This document shows positions 23,881 to 33,313 of a stretch of DNA of 64,000 bases, one piece after another (position 1 is the first letter of the stretch; each line of letters starts with the position of its first letter). Origin of the DNA: Sphingobacteriales bacterium 50-39 (GTDB taxonomy: Bacteria; Bacteroidota; Bacteroidia; Chitinophagales; Chitinophagaceae); contig MKTZ01000001.1 in the NCBI GenBank assembly GCA_001898505.1, forward strand, positions 62,001 through 126,000. Direction: 5' to 3'. The notes under the pieces were generated by a model, which saw nothing but the letters and a program-made list of their open reading frames with translations, was not told the origin of the DNA and did no database searches. Both the position numbers and the translations under genes were made by a program.

Positions 23881-26145
23881 CTATCGGAGGCGTCCATGCA
23901 GGCGGAGGTGCTGTTGTACGGCCCGTATCTCTCCGAAGCTGTAATCATCGCCCAGCCGGGCTTTGACGGGACCGATCTTTGCGTCGTCCCCGAATTCCAG
24001 TAGAGCGACCCTGATGAACTCTATCTTGCGCTCGGGCACGAGCTCTTTTATATCTATCTCTCCTGTGAGGATGAAGGATGCCAGGTGGCCTTCGACGGTG
24101 TTGAGGGCGAGGCCGCGGCGGGATGCGATCTCGGCAATGGGGATGCCTGCTTTGTAGAGATGAAGGCTGATACGATGGGTTTCTCCTTTTGGCGTTTTTG
24201 TTTTGCCGGAGGTATTTTCGGGAGAAGATGTTGCAGCGGGGTCTGCGTCTGTGGAGGGGTTGAGGGTTTGTGCGTGGGCGAGGCGGGTGTTCTGAAGATC
24301 GGAGAGGACCGCGTCTACTCCTTTTTGCAGGCCATCTACCAGGGTGAGCGCGTCTTCCAATTGTTGTTTTTTTCGGGTGAGCATGGTCTTTAGCTCCTTC
24401 AGTTCGGTGTGGTATTTCTTTATCTTTTTGCGAACTTTGATCTCCTCTATATGCTGTTGCAGGGGCTGGAGCTGATCTTCTTCCAGGCTCCGCAGGAACC
24501 AGGTAGCAGCGGCCTGAATTCTTTCCTGTAATTGCCGGTAGCCATTCTCCCGGGCGGTGTAAAAGAGGTGCTCCAGCTGGCGGGAGAATTTGAGGGCGGT
24601 GTCCTGCTGATGGATGGAGGTTTCCAGCCAGGATGCTGTCAGGCTGATGGCATCTGTTTTGCCGGGGATCTGGCGGTGGTCGAAGCCGGCCTGATGATCC
24701 CGTATGGCTTCGGTGAGGCGTGACCATTCAAAGGCTTTCAGCAGGGTGTTCCGGATGTAATTGTATTGCTCGTCCCGCAAGTAGCTAAGTATCTCCTCGC
24801 CGGACTGCCGGCTGTTGGTATAATCAATGACCCTTGGGTCTGTGCTGATGGACGACGGGTGTATACGGGATTGCAGCACGAGCCCTTCGATGGAGCGGAG
24901 TCTGCTAAGGGCTACGTATACCTGTCCGGGGGCAAAGGATTGTCCGGCATCGATGACGGCCCTATCAAAGGTCAATCCCTGGCTCTTGTGGATAGTGATA
25001 GCCCAGGCCAGGCGAATGGGATATTGAGAGAAGGCGCCGAGCTCTTCTTCCTCGATCTTGTCTTTCTCCCTGTTGTATTGATAGCGAATGTTTTTCCATG
25101 TCTCTTTTTCCAGTATGAGCTCGCCGGGCTCGTTGGGAAAGATGATGATAATCTTGTCGCCTGTGATGGCTTTGATGGCGCCTATCTTGCCGTTGAAATA
25201 TCTACGGGACTCGCCTTTGTCATTTTTGATGAGCATGATCTGGGCGCCTTCCTTTAGCTGGAGGATCTTTTCGGCCGGAAAGGCTTTATCGCTGAACTCT
25301 CCTGTGATGGTGGCATCGAAGGCGTGGAGCTTGCCGCGTAGTCTGCCGAGTTCGGCCTGGTTGATGTTTTCGGCGCGTGCGTTGTGAGAGGTGAGGGTGA
25401 TATAGCTGCTGTCCCGGGGTGGTGTAAAATCGGGCTGATAATGATCGTGCAATTTTTCCAGGTCATAAGGGGTAGCGCTGTTGTTACGGATATTGTTCAG
25501 GATCCCGATAAAGGCCGCTTCCTGCTGCCGGTAGATCTTTTTTAATTCGAGGTAGATGGGGGGCTGCTCGCGGATGACCTTCGCATCAAAAAAGAAAGGG
25601 CTGTTATAATATTCCTTTAGCAGCTGCCACTCATCTTGTGATACGACGGGAGGAAGCTGAAAGAGGTCGCCTATATAAAGGACCTGTACACCGCCGAATG
25701 GTAGCAGTGGCTGGTTGCGGAAATGGCGGAGAAGGACGTCCACGGCGTCGAGCATATCTGCCCGGACCATGCTGATCTCGTCGATGATGAGCAGCTCGAG
25801 CTCTTGGAGCAGCTCGCGTTTGGGGGCGTTGATACGGATGCCGGACAGCAGGCTGTTGGGGTCGGTGGCGCCGGAGCGACCTGTATTCCATCCATATTGT
25901 TGCGCGGGGACATAGGGGCCGAAGGGGAGCTGAAAAAAGGAGTGCATGGTGGTGCCTCCTGCATTGATGGCTGCTACGCCTGTGGGTGCGACGACGGCCA
26001 ATTTCTTGAACGTGTTGTCCCGGATATATTGCAGGAAGGTGGTCTTCCCGGTGCCGGCCCGACCCGTGAGAAAAAGGGATCTGCCCGTCTGGTTTACGAA
26101 TCGGGCGGCCAGCTGAAAATCCGGATTGGTCAGGTCGGTTGACAT
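23881..26145 (-). CDS. PIF1-like helicase with C-terminal helix-turn-helix
   Basis: This 754-residue protein is an SF1 helicase of the PIF1/RecD-like branch. Walker A is GRAGTGKTT (28-36), Walker B is LLIIDEISM (about 117-125), and QLPPVV plus AWAITIHKSQGLTFDRAVID and VYVALSRLRS are later helicase motifs. Residues about 540-620 form a basic coiled segment. The C-terminal about 100 residues (HLYKAGIPIAEIASRRGLALNTVEGHL) form the HTH_40 domain also seen at the end of RecQ-type helicases. It likely unwinds DNA in repair or replication restart. Confidence 0.92.
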   Translation of the reverse strand: MSTDLTNPDFQLAARFVNQTGRSLFLTGRAGTGKTTFLQYIRDNTFKKLAVVAPTGVAAINAGGTTMHSFFQLPFGPYVPAQQYGWNTGRSGATDPNSLLSGIRINAPKRELLQELELLIIDEISMVRADMLDAVDVLLRHFRNQPLLPFGGVQVLYIGDLFQLPPVVSQDEWQLLKEYYNSPFFFDAKVIREQPPIYLELKKIYRQQEAAFIGILNNIRNNSATPYDLEKLHDHYQPDFTPPRDSSYITLTSHNARAENINQAELGRLRGKLHAFDATITGEFSDKAFPAEKILQLKEGAQIMLIKNDKGESRRYFNGKIGAIKAITGDKIIIIFPNEPGELILEKETWKNIRYQYNREKDKIEEEELGAFSQYPIRLAWAITIHKSQGLTFDRAVIDAGQSFAPGQVYVALSRLRSIEGLVLQSRIHPSSISTDPRVIDYTNSRQSGEEILSYLRDEQYNYIRNTLLKAFEWSRLTEAIRDHQAGFDHRQIPGKTDAISLTASWLETSIHQQDTALKFSRQLEHLFYTARENGYRQLQERIQAAATWFLRSLEEDQLQPLQQHIEEIKVRKKIKKYHTELKELKTMLTRKKQQLEDALTLVDGLQKGVDAVLSDLQNTRLAHAQTLNPSTDADPAATSSPENTSGKTKTPKGETHRISLHLYKAGIPIAEIASRRGLALNTVEGHLASFILTGEIDIKELVPERKIEFIRVALLEFGDDAKIGPVKARLGDDYSFGEIRAVQQHLRLHGRLR

Positions 26146-26241
26146 ACTGCGTAAAGTAGGGGGTGCAAGTTAGGCAAAAGGGGAAGGAATATTTTTTTAA
26201 ATATTTTGCCGGGCCGGCCTGCGGGGGCGGGGCGGTCCGAC

Positions 26242-26907
26242 CTACTTTTCGAAGACGAGGGCTTCGGGATTGGCGCCCAATTCGGTGAGCAATTGGGTGA
26301 TGTCGTTGACCATTTTATCGGGTCCGCAGATATAAAAGGGTTTGCTGAAATCTCCTATTTCGCGGAGCAGGAATTCTTTGTTGATGGGGCCTTTGCGATA
26401 ATTGGGGTTTTCTTCCCGGGTGAGGATATAATGCGCATGGAGGCCAAGGATGCCATCGAACTCTTCTTTCAGGATGATGTCCTGGCTGGTCTTATTGGAA
26501 AAATACAGCTGATTGCCTTTGACCTTGCCGTCCTTGTGTAATTGCCGGAATATGGCGATAAAGGGTGTGATACCGGCGCCTCCTGCAATGAAATAGCCTT
26601 CGCCATGATAGGAGATGGCGCCCCACACGTCGCGGAGTATCAGTTCATCGCCCGGCACTAATTTGCTGAGCTCGTTCGTAACGCCGTCATGATCGTGGTA
26701 CGATTTTATGGTAAATTCCAGATAGGGCCAATCGTTGAGACTGGTGAAGGTGAAAGGGCGGCGTTCTTCTTTCCATCTGCCCTTGTTGATGGATATTTCC
26801 GTAGCCTGCCCTGGTTCGAACCGATAGCCTGCGGGTTTTTCGATCTGATACGATCGTACGTCGTGTGTCACATTCCGGATGGACAGTATCTTGACAATTT
26901 TTTCCAT
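26242..26907 (-). CDS. FAD/NAD(P)-binding oxidoreductase (ferredoxin reductase-like)
   Basis: This 221-residue protein has the two-domain ferredoxin-NADP reductase fold. The FAD domain includes YRFEPGQATEI and RRPFTFTSL (about residues 25-55). The NAD(P) domain includes FIAGGAGITPFIAIFRQL and ends with FYICGPDKMVNDI. No ferredoxin-type cluster domain is present. ATG at 26907 (MEKIVKILSIRN) was chosen because the 29 codons upstream have no family similarity. It diverges from nudK. Confidence 0.88.
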   Translation of the reverse strand: MEKIVKILSIRNVTHDVRSYQIEKPAGYRFEPGQATEISINKGRWKEERRPFTFTSLNDWPYLEFTIKSYHDHDGVTNELSKLVPGDELILRDVWGAISYHGEGYFIAGGAGITPFIAIFRQLHKDGKVKGNQLYFSNKTSQDIILKEEFDGILGLHAHYILTREENPNYRKGPINKEFLLREIGDFSKPFYICGPDKMVNDITQLLTELGANPEALVFEK

Positions 26908-26969
26908 GATACAATTTACGAATAAGTGGGGGATCTTCCTATCGGCGTGGCCGGTGAAAGGGAAAGCCC

Positions 26970-26977
26970 TATATTCG
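26970..26977 (+). promoter_or_regulatory. -7 element of nudK
   Basis: TATATTCG ends 4 bases before the nudK ATG, which would place the transcript start at or next to the start codon. Confidence 0.45.
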
Positions 26978-26981
26978 ATGC

Positions 26982-27563
26982 ATGAAAAACACAAAGGTTA
27001 CAATAATCGATACAAAAGTTCTTTCTGACAACTGGTACACGCTCCGGAAGGTGACTTATGATTATCAAAAAAAGGACGGCAGCCTGGAGCGGCAAACCAG
27101 GGAAGCCTATGACCGTGGGAATGGGGCTACGATCCTGTTGTACAATGTGAAAGAGAAAAAAGTGATCCTTACCCGTCAGTTCCGGCTGCCCACTTTTATA
27201 AATGGGAATGAATCAGGGATGCTGATAGAGGCCTGTGCGGGGCTATTGGATAAGGACAATCCGGAGGATGCCATCCGAAGGGAGACGGAGGAGGAGACGG
27301 GGTATAAGGTGGCCAGCGTGCGGAAGATATTCGAGGCCTATATGTCGCCGGGCTCGGTGACGGAGATCCTGTATTTTTTTGTGGCGGAGTATGAGCGGAG
27401 CATGAAAATAAATGATGGGGGTGGTGTGGCTCATGAACAAGAAGACATAGAGGTGTTGGAACTGGATGCGGACAAGGCGATGTCGATGATCGGTACGGGT
27501 GAGATCCGGGATGGCAAGACGATCATGTTGTTGCAATATGCCCGGCTGAATGGATTGATATAA
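26982..27563 (+). CDS. nudK: GDP-mannose pyrophosphatase NudK
   Basis: This 193-residue Nudix hydrolase closely follows the NudK pattern. The N-terminal swapped beta-domain (about 1-45) is followed by QFRLPTFINGNESGMLIEACAG and the Nudix box REETEEETGY-type helix (RRETEEETGYKV, with its metal-binding Glu residues). Enzymes of this type hydrolyse GDP-mannose to mannose 1-phosphate and GMP. Length is normal. Confidence 0.92.
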   Translation: MKNTKVTIIDTKVLSDNWYTLRKVTYDYQKKDGSLERQTREAYDRGNGATILLYNVKEKKVILTRQFRLPTFINGNESGMLIEACAGLLDKDNPEDAIRRETEEETGYKVASVRKIFEAYMSPGSVTEILYFFVAEYERSMKINDGGGVAHEQEDIEVLELDADKAMSMIGTGEIRDGKTIMLLQYARLNGLI

Positions 27564-27566
27564 AAG

Positions 27567-27604
27567 CGGGGGAGTATCAACTTTTCCAATATAAGTTCCC
27601 CCCG
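27567..27604. terminator. Shared terminator of convergent nudK and amidohydrolase
   Basis: CGGGGG (27567-27572) pairs with CCCCCG (27599-27604), enclosing AACTT (27579-27583) / AAGTT (27593-27597). The structure includes the last codons of the minus-strand amidohydrolase. Confidence 0.5.
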
Positions 27605-28827
27605 TGCGCAAGAGCAGCTGTCCCGGACATCCTGGCGACAGCTTCGGCAGAACAACCGGCATCTATCAATACAAACTCCGCGGTATCACCAGTTTTTGGC
27701 CATTGCTTATTTCCTTTGTCGTCTAAAGGAAGTACATTATGCGTGGCGAAACGCAATGTCCTGGAAAGATCGAATTCGGTGGACCAGCCATATAGCTCCG
27801 CCATCAGGTGTGCTTTCTGAAGCATATTGCCGGAGCCGAAAGTGCTCCAATAGTCCTGTACATTATCGTTGCCCACCAGCACTTCTACACCCCGTTGTAC
27901 CAAGGTGGGAATGGGCATTGTCCTGTTGCGGAACGGGATGGCGGAGACGATACCTACTTTAGCTGTCACCAGTTTTTCTGCCATTTCCTCCACTTCCTTC
28001 GGCGGGAGATATGCCAGCGCAAAGGCATGACTTACAAAGGTACGCCCTTGCAGTTGCGGATTGAAAAGCGCCTGCTCCGCCAGGTACCCGATGGTGCGTA
28101 TGCCTTCTTTTCCTGCGTCGTGCAGGTGGATGTCGATGCCTTTGTTATTGTCTATCGCAAGCCGCACTGTAAAATCGATGGCTTTTTCAATGTTCTTATC
28201 GATGCTGAAAGGATCCAGTCCGCCAATGAAAGCCACGCTGTCCAACTGTGCGGCTTCTTTCATCAGGGGAGCCGAATCGGTGTAATAAAGGCCATGCTGA
28301 GGGAAAGCTACCAGCTCTGCGCTAAATGTATCTTTTTTGTTGTCAAGCGCTTTTTGCAGATTCTCCAGCGAACGAAGACCTGAAGTTGTATCTACGTTAA
28401 AATGGGTTCGGGCGAAAGTGGTGCCGTAGTTTTGCAAAAGGTTGATCAGCAATTCTGCTCTATGGGTGGATGTTTCAAGCAGCCGGGGAATGATCTCCTG
28501 TTCGTAAGCGATCATATCCTGAACGGTCTTCCGTTTTGGCGAAAGAGCCTGCCAGGGTAAACCATACAAGGTTTTGTCTATATGCACGTGCATATCTTTG
28601 AACGCGGGCAGCATCAGCAGCCCTTTCGCGTCGACAGCCCCGGCCAGCTGCGTATTGTTGGGAAGGATCTTTGTTATTTTCCCGTCGTTGATCTCCATGC
28701 AGAACAATTCGGTCCTGGTGCCGAAGACGCCGTCCTCGTCAGCCATAAAAGCTGTTTCCAAGCGGACGTTTTTTAAAACATAATTGTTTTTTGTGAGTGC
28801 AGCGTATGTTGTTTCCATTGTATTCAA
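27577..28827 (-). CDS. Amidohydrolase, cytosine deaminase-like (cytoplasmic copy)
   Basis: This 416-residue metal-dependent hydrolase has the TIM-barrel ligands MHVHIDK, GIDIHLHDAG, VSHAFAL and VGNDNVQDYW, as in the cytosine deaminase/CodA group. It has no signal peptide. It is the last gene of a minus-strand cluster and starts 9 bases after a close paralogue. The two share gene-wide similarity (for example LKNVRLET, AELVAFPQHG, STFGSGN/NTFGTGS). The substrate cannot be read from sequence. Confidence 0.9.
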   Translation of the reverse strand: MNTMETTYAALTKNNYVLKNVRLETAFMADEDGVFGTRTELFCMEINDGKITKILPNNTQLAGAVDAKGLLMLPAFKDMHVHIDKTLYGLPWQALSPKRKTVQDMIAYEQEIIPRLLETSTHRAELLINLLQNYGTTFARTHFNVDTTSGLRSLENLQKALDNKKDTFSAELVAFPQHGLYYTDSAPLMKEAAQLDSVAFIGGLDPFSIDKNIEKAIDFTVRLAIDNNKGIDIHLHDAGKEGIRTIGYLAEQALFNPQLQGRTFVSHAFALAYLPPKEVEEMAEKLVTAKVGIVSAIPFRNRTMPIPTLVQRGVEVLVGNDNVQDYWSTFGSGNMLQKAHLMAELYGWSTEFDLSRTLRFATHNVLPLDDKGNKQWPKTGDTAEFVLIDAGCSAEAVARMSGTAALAHGGNLYWKS

Positions 28828-28836
28828 TATAGATGA

Positions 28837-30162
28837 TCAAAAAACGATATTCCCCTGGTATATCAGCGATCTGACAGGCGAAATCCTCGATACGGCTTCG
28901 GCCGAGCAGCTTGCATCGATGAGGACGAGATCGGCGGCATCACCCACTTTGGGCCACTGCTGTACGCCTTTGTCGTCCAGAGGCAACGGACCTGTTGTCG
29001 CCAGCTTTAATATTCTCGATAAACCGAATTCCGTGGTATATCCATACAATTGCGCGACCAAATTCGCTTTTTGCAGGACACTCCCTGTTCCAAATGTATT
29101 CCAGTGGTCCATGATGCTGTCGTTGCCGGTCATTACTTTTACTCCGTGCTTCATTAGGGTGGGGATGGGCATGATCAAACCGCCGAAAGGTATGGTGGAA
29201 TTGATACCAATTTGGGCAGCGGAGAGCTTTTCGGCCATCTCTTCCTGTTTGGCAGTATCTAATTTCCCTAAAACAAAACAGTGGCTCAGATATGTCCGCC
29301 CTTTCAGGACGGGGTTTTTGTTGACCTTATCGATCAGGTATTCCACCGTCTTTAACCCCGACTCCCCCGTCTCATGCAAGTGGATGTCGATGCCTTTATT
29401 ATGATCCAGGGCTAATTGTACCGTAAAGTCCATTGTTTTTTCAATGGCGCCGTCAACGGTGTAAGGATCTACGCCACCAATAAAATCAATATCCATTGTA
29501 GCGGCTTCTTTCAGATAAGGAACGGTATCTGTATAAAACACTCCATGCTGTGGGAACGCTACCAACTCGGCTCCGAAGACGTTCTTTTTGTTTTCCAGGG
29601 CCTTTTGAAGATGTTTCAGGGAATCCAATTTGGAGGTTGGTTCGATATTGACATGGCTGCGTGCAAACGCGGTTCCTTTGGATTGCAGCAGTTCAATCAT
29701 CTTTTCCGCCTTGTAGGTGGAGTTTTTCAGCATTTCCGGCAGGATCTTCTGTTCCAGCGCTATCATCCCTTTCACGCCTCCTATTCTTCTTCTTGTCGCT
29801 TGCCAGGGGCCGCCGTAAAAGGTCTTATCCATATGGATGTGCATATCCCTAAATGAAGGAAGCATCAGCATGCCTTTGGCATCGATGGCATTGGCATTGG
29901 GCTGATTGGGGCTGATCTTTTTTATTTTTCCGTCCTCTATCTCAATAGAAAAAAGCCCGGTGGTCGTGGCGATGACATCCTCGCCTTCCTGCTCAAAACC
30001 TGTCTCCAGACGAACGTTCTTCAACGTATAACGGTTAGCCGCGCTGCCCCAGGGTGCGCCGTTGGGCTGTGTCTGGAATGCCTTTGGAGCAAATGCCAAT
30101 CCCGCAAGGCCTAATGCGGAGTTTTTAAGGAAATCTTTGCGCGATATGGATGAATGTTGCAT
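28837..30162 (-). CDS. Amidohydrolase, cytosine deaminase-like (Tat-type signal)
   Basis: This 441-residue paralogue of the next gene has an N-terminal Tat-like signal, SRKDFLKNSALGLAGLAF, absent from its neighbour. Only one Arg is present in the usual twin-Arg pair, as in many Bacteroidota Tat signals. Metal ligands are MHIHMDK, GIDIHLHETG, LSHCFVLG and TGNDSIMDHW. It is probably exported. The AraC-family gene lies 75 bases upstream on the same strand and may control the pair. Confidence 0.9.
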   Translation of the reverse strand: MQHSSISRKDFLKNSALGLAGLAFAPKAFQTQPNGAPWGSAANRYTLKNVRLETGFEQEGEDVIATTTGLFSIEIEDGKIKKISPNQPNANAIDAKGMLMLPSFRDMHIHMDKTFYGGPWQATRRRIGGVKGMIALEQKILPEMLKNSTYKAEKMIELLQSKGTAFARSHVNIEPTSKLDSLKHLQKALENKKNVFGAELVAFPQHGVFYTDTVPYLKEAATMDIDFIGGVDPYTVDGAIEKTMDFTVQLALDHNKGIDIHLHETGESGLKTVEYLIDKVNKNPVLKGRTYLSHCFVLGKLDTAKQEEMAEKLSAAQIGINSTIPFGGLIMPIPTLMKHGVKVMTGNDSIMDHWNTFGTGSVLQKANLVAQLYGYTTEFGLSRILKLATTGPLPLDDKGVQQWPKVGDAADLVLIDASCSAEAVSRISPVRSLIYQGNIVF

Positions 30163-30237
30163 GCTGTAACTTTTGACTGAGATGATCCTGTATCAAAGTT
30201 ACATTGGCGGCGGCCTGCCAAACCTGAAGGATTTATG

Positions 30238-31113
30238 TCATTCTTTGTAATATTTATCACTTCCCCGGAATCCGGTGGGCGTCAACCCTGTCTGGCTTTT
30301 AAAAAAGTTGGAGAAATATGCGTGATCTGCGAAGCCCAATTCAAAAGCAATTTCTTTAATGGAAAGATCGGGGCTTTGGAGCAGCCTTTTGGCTTCCGTA
30401 CATACCCGTTGTTGTATGAGCCGGGTAGCCGATACTTTCAAATGTTTTTTGCAAAGGATATTCAGATAATTGGCGCTGATATGCAGTTTTTCGGCATAAA
30501 AGGCCACTGACTTTTGTACTTTGAAAAATTCATCTATCAGCATATTGAATTTCGCCAGCCGGGGGTTGGACTGGTAAACTTTAAATTCCGTAAAGGCATT
30601 CTCTGCTTCCCTGCTTACTATTGCTGCAATAACGGCGGCACGCGCGCTGATCAAATGCACGAGCGAATTCTCCTTCTTCAGCTCATCTTTAATGGCGTCA
30701 AATTCATAAAGCAACAGTTGGAAGGCATTTTTAGTCAGGCGGATGACGGGATGGTTTTGGTAATTGGCAAATGAGAATCTGAAATAAGGGGCAAACTGTT
30801 CGAAAAAGGATCGCTCTATCATCAGCTGGTAACCTATTGTCCCCGCCCGGATGTCCCATTTATGCATTTGTCCGGGGAACAGTACATGGACCTGGCGATT
30901 GCCGATGGGGTGATCTACCGAATCTATGTTATGTATGCCTTTTGCCCGGTCGAACAGGTTGATGATAAAAAAATCGTGTTTATGCGGTGTTTCTATTCGT
31001 CTGGCCCCATGCAGCTCATTGAACAAAAGCTCTTTCTGGCCGGCTGTCTGTCCCTTGCGGAATCCTTCAATACCTATGACGGGCACTGGGCTATTCTCCT
31101 TATATACAGGCAT
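30238..31113 (-). CDS. AraC-family transcriptional regulator
   Basis: This 291-residue protein has an N-terminal cupin-like sensor domain (about 20-160, with TPHKHDFFIINLFDRAKG). The C-terminal double helix-turn-helix spans about 190-285 (LHISANYLNILCKKHL, then IKEIAFELGFADHAYFSNFFKSQTG). The layout resembles regulators of carbon-source genes. It lies between an Ntn-type hydrolase (18 bases upstream) and the amidohydrolases (75 bases downstream), all on the same strand, so it most likely regulates this cluster. Confidence 0.9.
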   Translation of the reverse strand: MPVYKENSPVPVIGIEGFRKGQTAGQKELLFNELHGARRIETPHKHDFFIINLFDRAKGIHNIDSVDHPIGNRQVHVLFPGQMHKWDIRAGTIGYQLMIERSFFEQFAPYFRFSFANYQNHPVIRLTKNAFQLLLYEFDAIKDELKKENSLVHLISARAAVIAAIVSREAENAFTEFKVYQSNPRLAKFNMLIDEFFKVQKSVAFYAEKLHISANYLNILCKKHLKVSATRLIQQRVCTEAKRLLQSPDLSIKEIAFELGFADHAYFSNFFKSQTGLTPTGFRGSDKYYKE

Positions 31114-31131
31114 AATGTCGGTGATTGAGTG

Positions 31132-32562
31132 TTATCTGGCACCGAACAATGTCCAGGGGTAGGCGCGCAGGGCGGTGAGATATTTTGCCTGCCAGGCATA
31201 TTCGGGATGCAGCTTGTAAAAGGGGGCGGCGATGAAATCCTGTCCGCAGGGATGACCCATATGAGCCCAGAATTTGAGGTCCTTTGCCAGATCGGCTGTT
31301 GTCAGCTTGCTTTGGACGGCTCCTCCGGGATAATAGGCGGGCCAGTCCCATTCCATACACCCCTTTTTATCCTCATCCACGTGGCCGCAAACGACGCATT
31401 TATTGTTCGCGTTAGCGTGATGGGTGACATCGTAGTGGTCGGACTCTATCTTTTTGCCTTCCTCGAGATCGATCTTACCCTTCATATCTACGAGCACAAG
31501 CTGTTCCATTCTTTTTTTACGGGCATTGGGAGAAGTAGTGGGATCGGTGGTGCTGAAGGTGGTCTCCTCCTTTATCAATTTGGGATCGCTGGCAAAGTTC
31601 GATCCAACGATGGCGGTATCTTTCGACCTCCATACCCTGTAGTCTTTCAGCCCCAGCTCGAGCTTGGCAACCTCGTTGGTTTTGATATCCCCGATGAGCC
31701 AATCGTTGGCATATCCTCCATTGTTGCCTGTTACAAATATCTGAATGACATCGTCGATGCTGTTGGCATATTGTGCGGACTTCCTGGCACGTACGAACTC
31801 GGGTGTCTGGGTGGAGTCGAAGCCTTTGAATTGGGTGATGGTAGTCTCGGTGATGAGGATGCCGTTGCTGGTAATGACGAAATCGTCTCCGCTGTGGATA
31901 TAGCCGGGCATGCAGTCCATCAGCATATGGCTGCCTTTGTCGGGGACGATGTCGGCGATGACATTCCAATGCTGGCCTATCATATACGACGTCCAGTTGT
32001 TGTGGCCTATCACGATCTTACCATCCTTTGTATAGCTGCCGGTGACGATGAATGCGCTGCAATTGCCGGGGGCTTTGTTGTCCCCGCTGCCTGGTTTTTG
32101 TTTGTCCATCAGTTGGGGGACATAATAATAAGCCAGCTCTTCTTGTGCATTGAGAGCGGTGATATCGAGGCTGTCGTAATTTTTATGCTTTGCTTTTAAT
32201 CCGGCCACGATGCCGTTGATCTCGGCCTTGTATTCGGAGTCGACCTTTGGCCATAGGAAACTGGCGGCGCAATGGCGGTAGAACTCCCAATCCTTTTTTG
32301 TTTCATGCTGCAGGAAGGAGGACAATGCTTGCAGGGTAGTATCGATGTCTTCAGCAAGCAGATATCCATGCTGGTAACCAATATCGGAAGGGCTGCCCTC
32401 CAGGTGGACATAGATCCACCCACTGCTGTCTTTTCTGGAGGCCCTGGCGAGTGGATCGGCGGCGGTGGATGTGGCTTTATTGTCTGTTTTGTCTGTCCCT
32501 GTCCCACAGGCGAGGGCGAAAAAGGGAATGAGGAACAAAAGTTTTGGTGTGTAGTAGCGCAT
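31132..32562 (-). CDS. C45/phospholipase B-like Ntn-hydrolase lipoprotein
   Basis: This 476-residue protein has a lipoprotein signal (FFALACG). GWIYVHLEGSPSDIGYQHGYLLAED is typical of the C45 acyltransferase / phospholipase B-like superfamily. GNCSAFIVTGS holds the probable catalytic Cys that becomes N-terminal after self-cleavage, and HNNW follows it. Later segments (DWLIGD, TTFSTTDPTTSPNARKKRME) fit the same family. The product may hydrolyse amide bonds of acylated substrates outside the cytoplasm. It starts the minus-strand cluster with AraC and two amidohydrolases. Confidence 0.82.
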   Translation of the reverse strand: MRYYTPKLLFLIPFFALACGTGTDKTDNKATSTAADPLARASRKDSSGWIYVHLEGSPSDIGYQHGYLLAEDIDTTLQALSSFLQHETKKDWEFYRHCAASFLWPKVDSEYKAEINGIVAGLKAKHKNYDSLDITALNAQEELAYYYVPQLMDKQKPGSGDNKAPGNCSAFIVTGSYTKDGKIVIGHNNWTSYMIGQHWNVIADIVPDKGSHMLMDCMPGYIHSGDDFVITSNGILITETTITQFKGFDSTQTPEFVRARKSAQYANSIDDVIQIFVTGNNGGYANDWLIGDIKTNEVAKLELGLKDYRVWRSKDTAIVGSNFASDPKLIKEETTFSTTDPTTSPNARKKRMEQLVLVDMKGKIDLEEGKKIESDHYDVTHHANANNKCVVCGHVDEDKKGCMEWDWPAYYPGGAVQSKLTTADLAKDLKFWAHMGHPCGQDFIAAPFYKLHPEYAWQAKYLTALRAYPWTLFGAR

Positions 32563-32629
32563 AGATCTGAGATTGTAATAAAGTTAGGACAAAAAACGCT
32601 CTTCTGGCAGGGCGGGGGAAATTGCGCAG

Positions 32630-32637
32630 TATATTTG
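32630..32637 (+). promoter_or_regulatory. -7 element of the alkD-like gene
   Basis: TATATTTG exactly matches TAnnTTTG and ends 16 bases before the ATG. No good -33 box was seen. Confidence 0.5.
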
Positions 32638-32653
32638 ATATTCAAGCTAAAAT

Positions 32654-33313
32654 ATGCATACTGTCGAGTCTATTCTTTCCCAACTTCGGGAATTGGGCAC
32701 ACCTGCCGCCAGGGAGGGTATGCAACGGTTTGGCATCGATGTGAGCCATGCGTTGGGGGTGTCGATACCTGCCCTGAGGGCGCTCGGAAAGAAAATAAAA
32801 AAAGATCATGCCCTGGCGCTTGCGTTATGGGAGTCGGGCTGTCATGAGGCGAGGATACTTGCTTCGATCATCGATGATCCCGCGCTGGTGACGACCCGGC
32901 AGATCGATGCCTGGGTAAAGGAGTTCAATTCCTGGGACCTTTGTGACCAGGTGTGCGGCAATCTTTTCGACAGGACGGCTTTTGCGGTGGAGAAGGCGAT
33001 AGCATTCAGCAAGCGTAAGGAGGAGTTTGTCAAGCGGGCGGGGTTCGTATTGATGGCGGAGTATGCGGTGCATAATAAAAAGGCGGAGGACGAGGTTTTT
33101 TTGTCCTTTTTGCCTCTTATCGAAAAAGAGGCCCATGATGATCGGAATTTTGTAAAGAAGGCGGTGAACTGGGCCCTGCGTCAGATCGGTAAAAGGAATG
33201 CGCGTCTGCGGAAGGCGGCTATCTCTACAGCGGAGCGTATTCTGCAGCAGGACAGCAAGGCGGCGCAATGGGTCGCCCGGGATGCGCTGAAAGAATTGAA
33301 AAAGATCAGTTAG
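32654..33313 (+). CDS. AlkD-like DNA alkylation repair protein
   Basis: This 219-residue all-helical HEAT-repeat protein matches the DNA alkylation repair family. Characteristic segments are FGIDVSHALGVSIPALRALGK, FNSWDLCDQVCGN (Trp and Asp of the lesion-binding site) and NFVKKAVNWALRQIGKRN. AlkD-type enzymes excise alkylated purines such as 7-methylguanine. Its last bases overlap, tail to tail, the end of the cupin gene by 8 bases. Confidence 0.9.
   Translation: MHTVESILSQLRELGTPAAREGMQRFGIDVSHALGVSIPALRALGKKIKKDHALALALWESGCHEARILASIIDDPALVTTRQIDAWVKEFNSWDLCDQVCGNLFDRTAFAVEKAIAFSKRKEEFVKRAGFVLMAEYAVHNKKAEDEVFLSFLPLIEKEAHDDRNFVKKAVNWALRQIGKRNARLRKAAISTAERILQQDSKAAQWVARDALKELKKIS

Noticed and set aside
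31129-32199. 356-codon plus-strand frame
   Set aside because: Antisense to the C45-type hydrolase gene, whose motifs and signal peptide are convincing.
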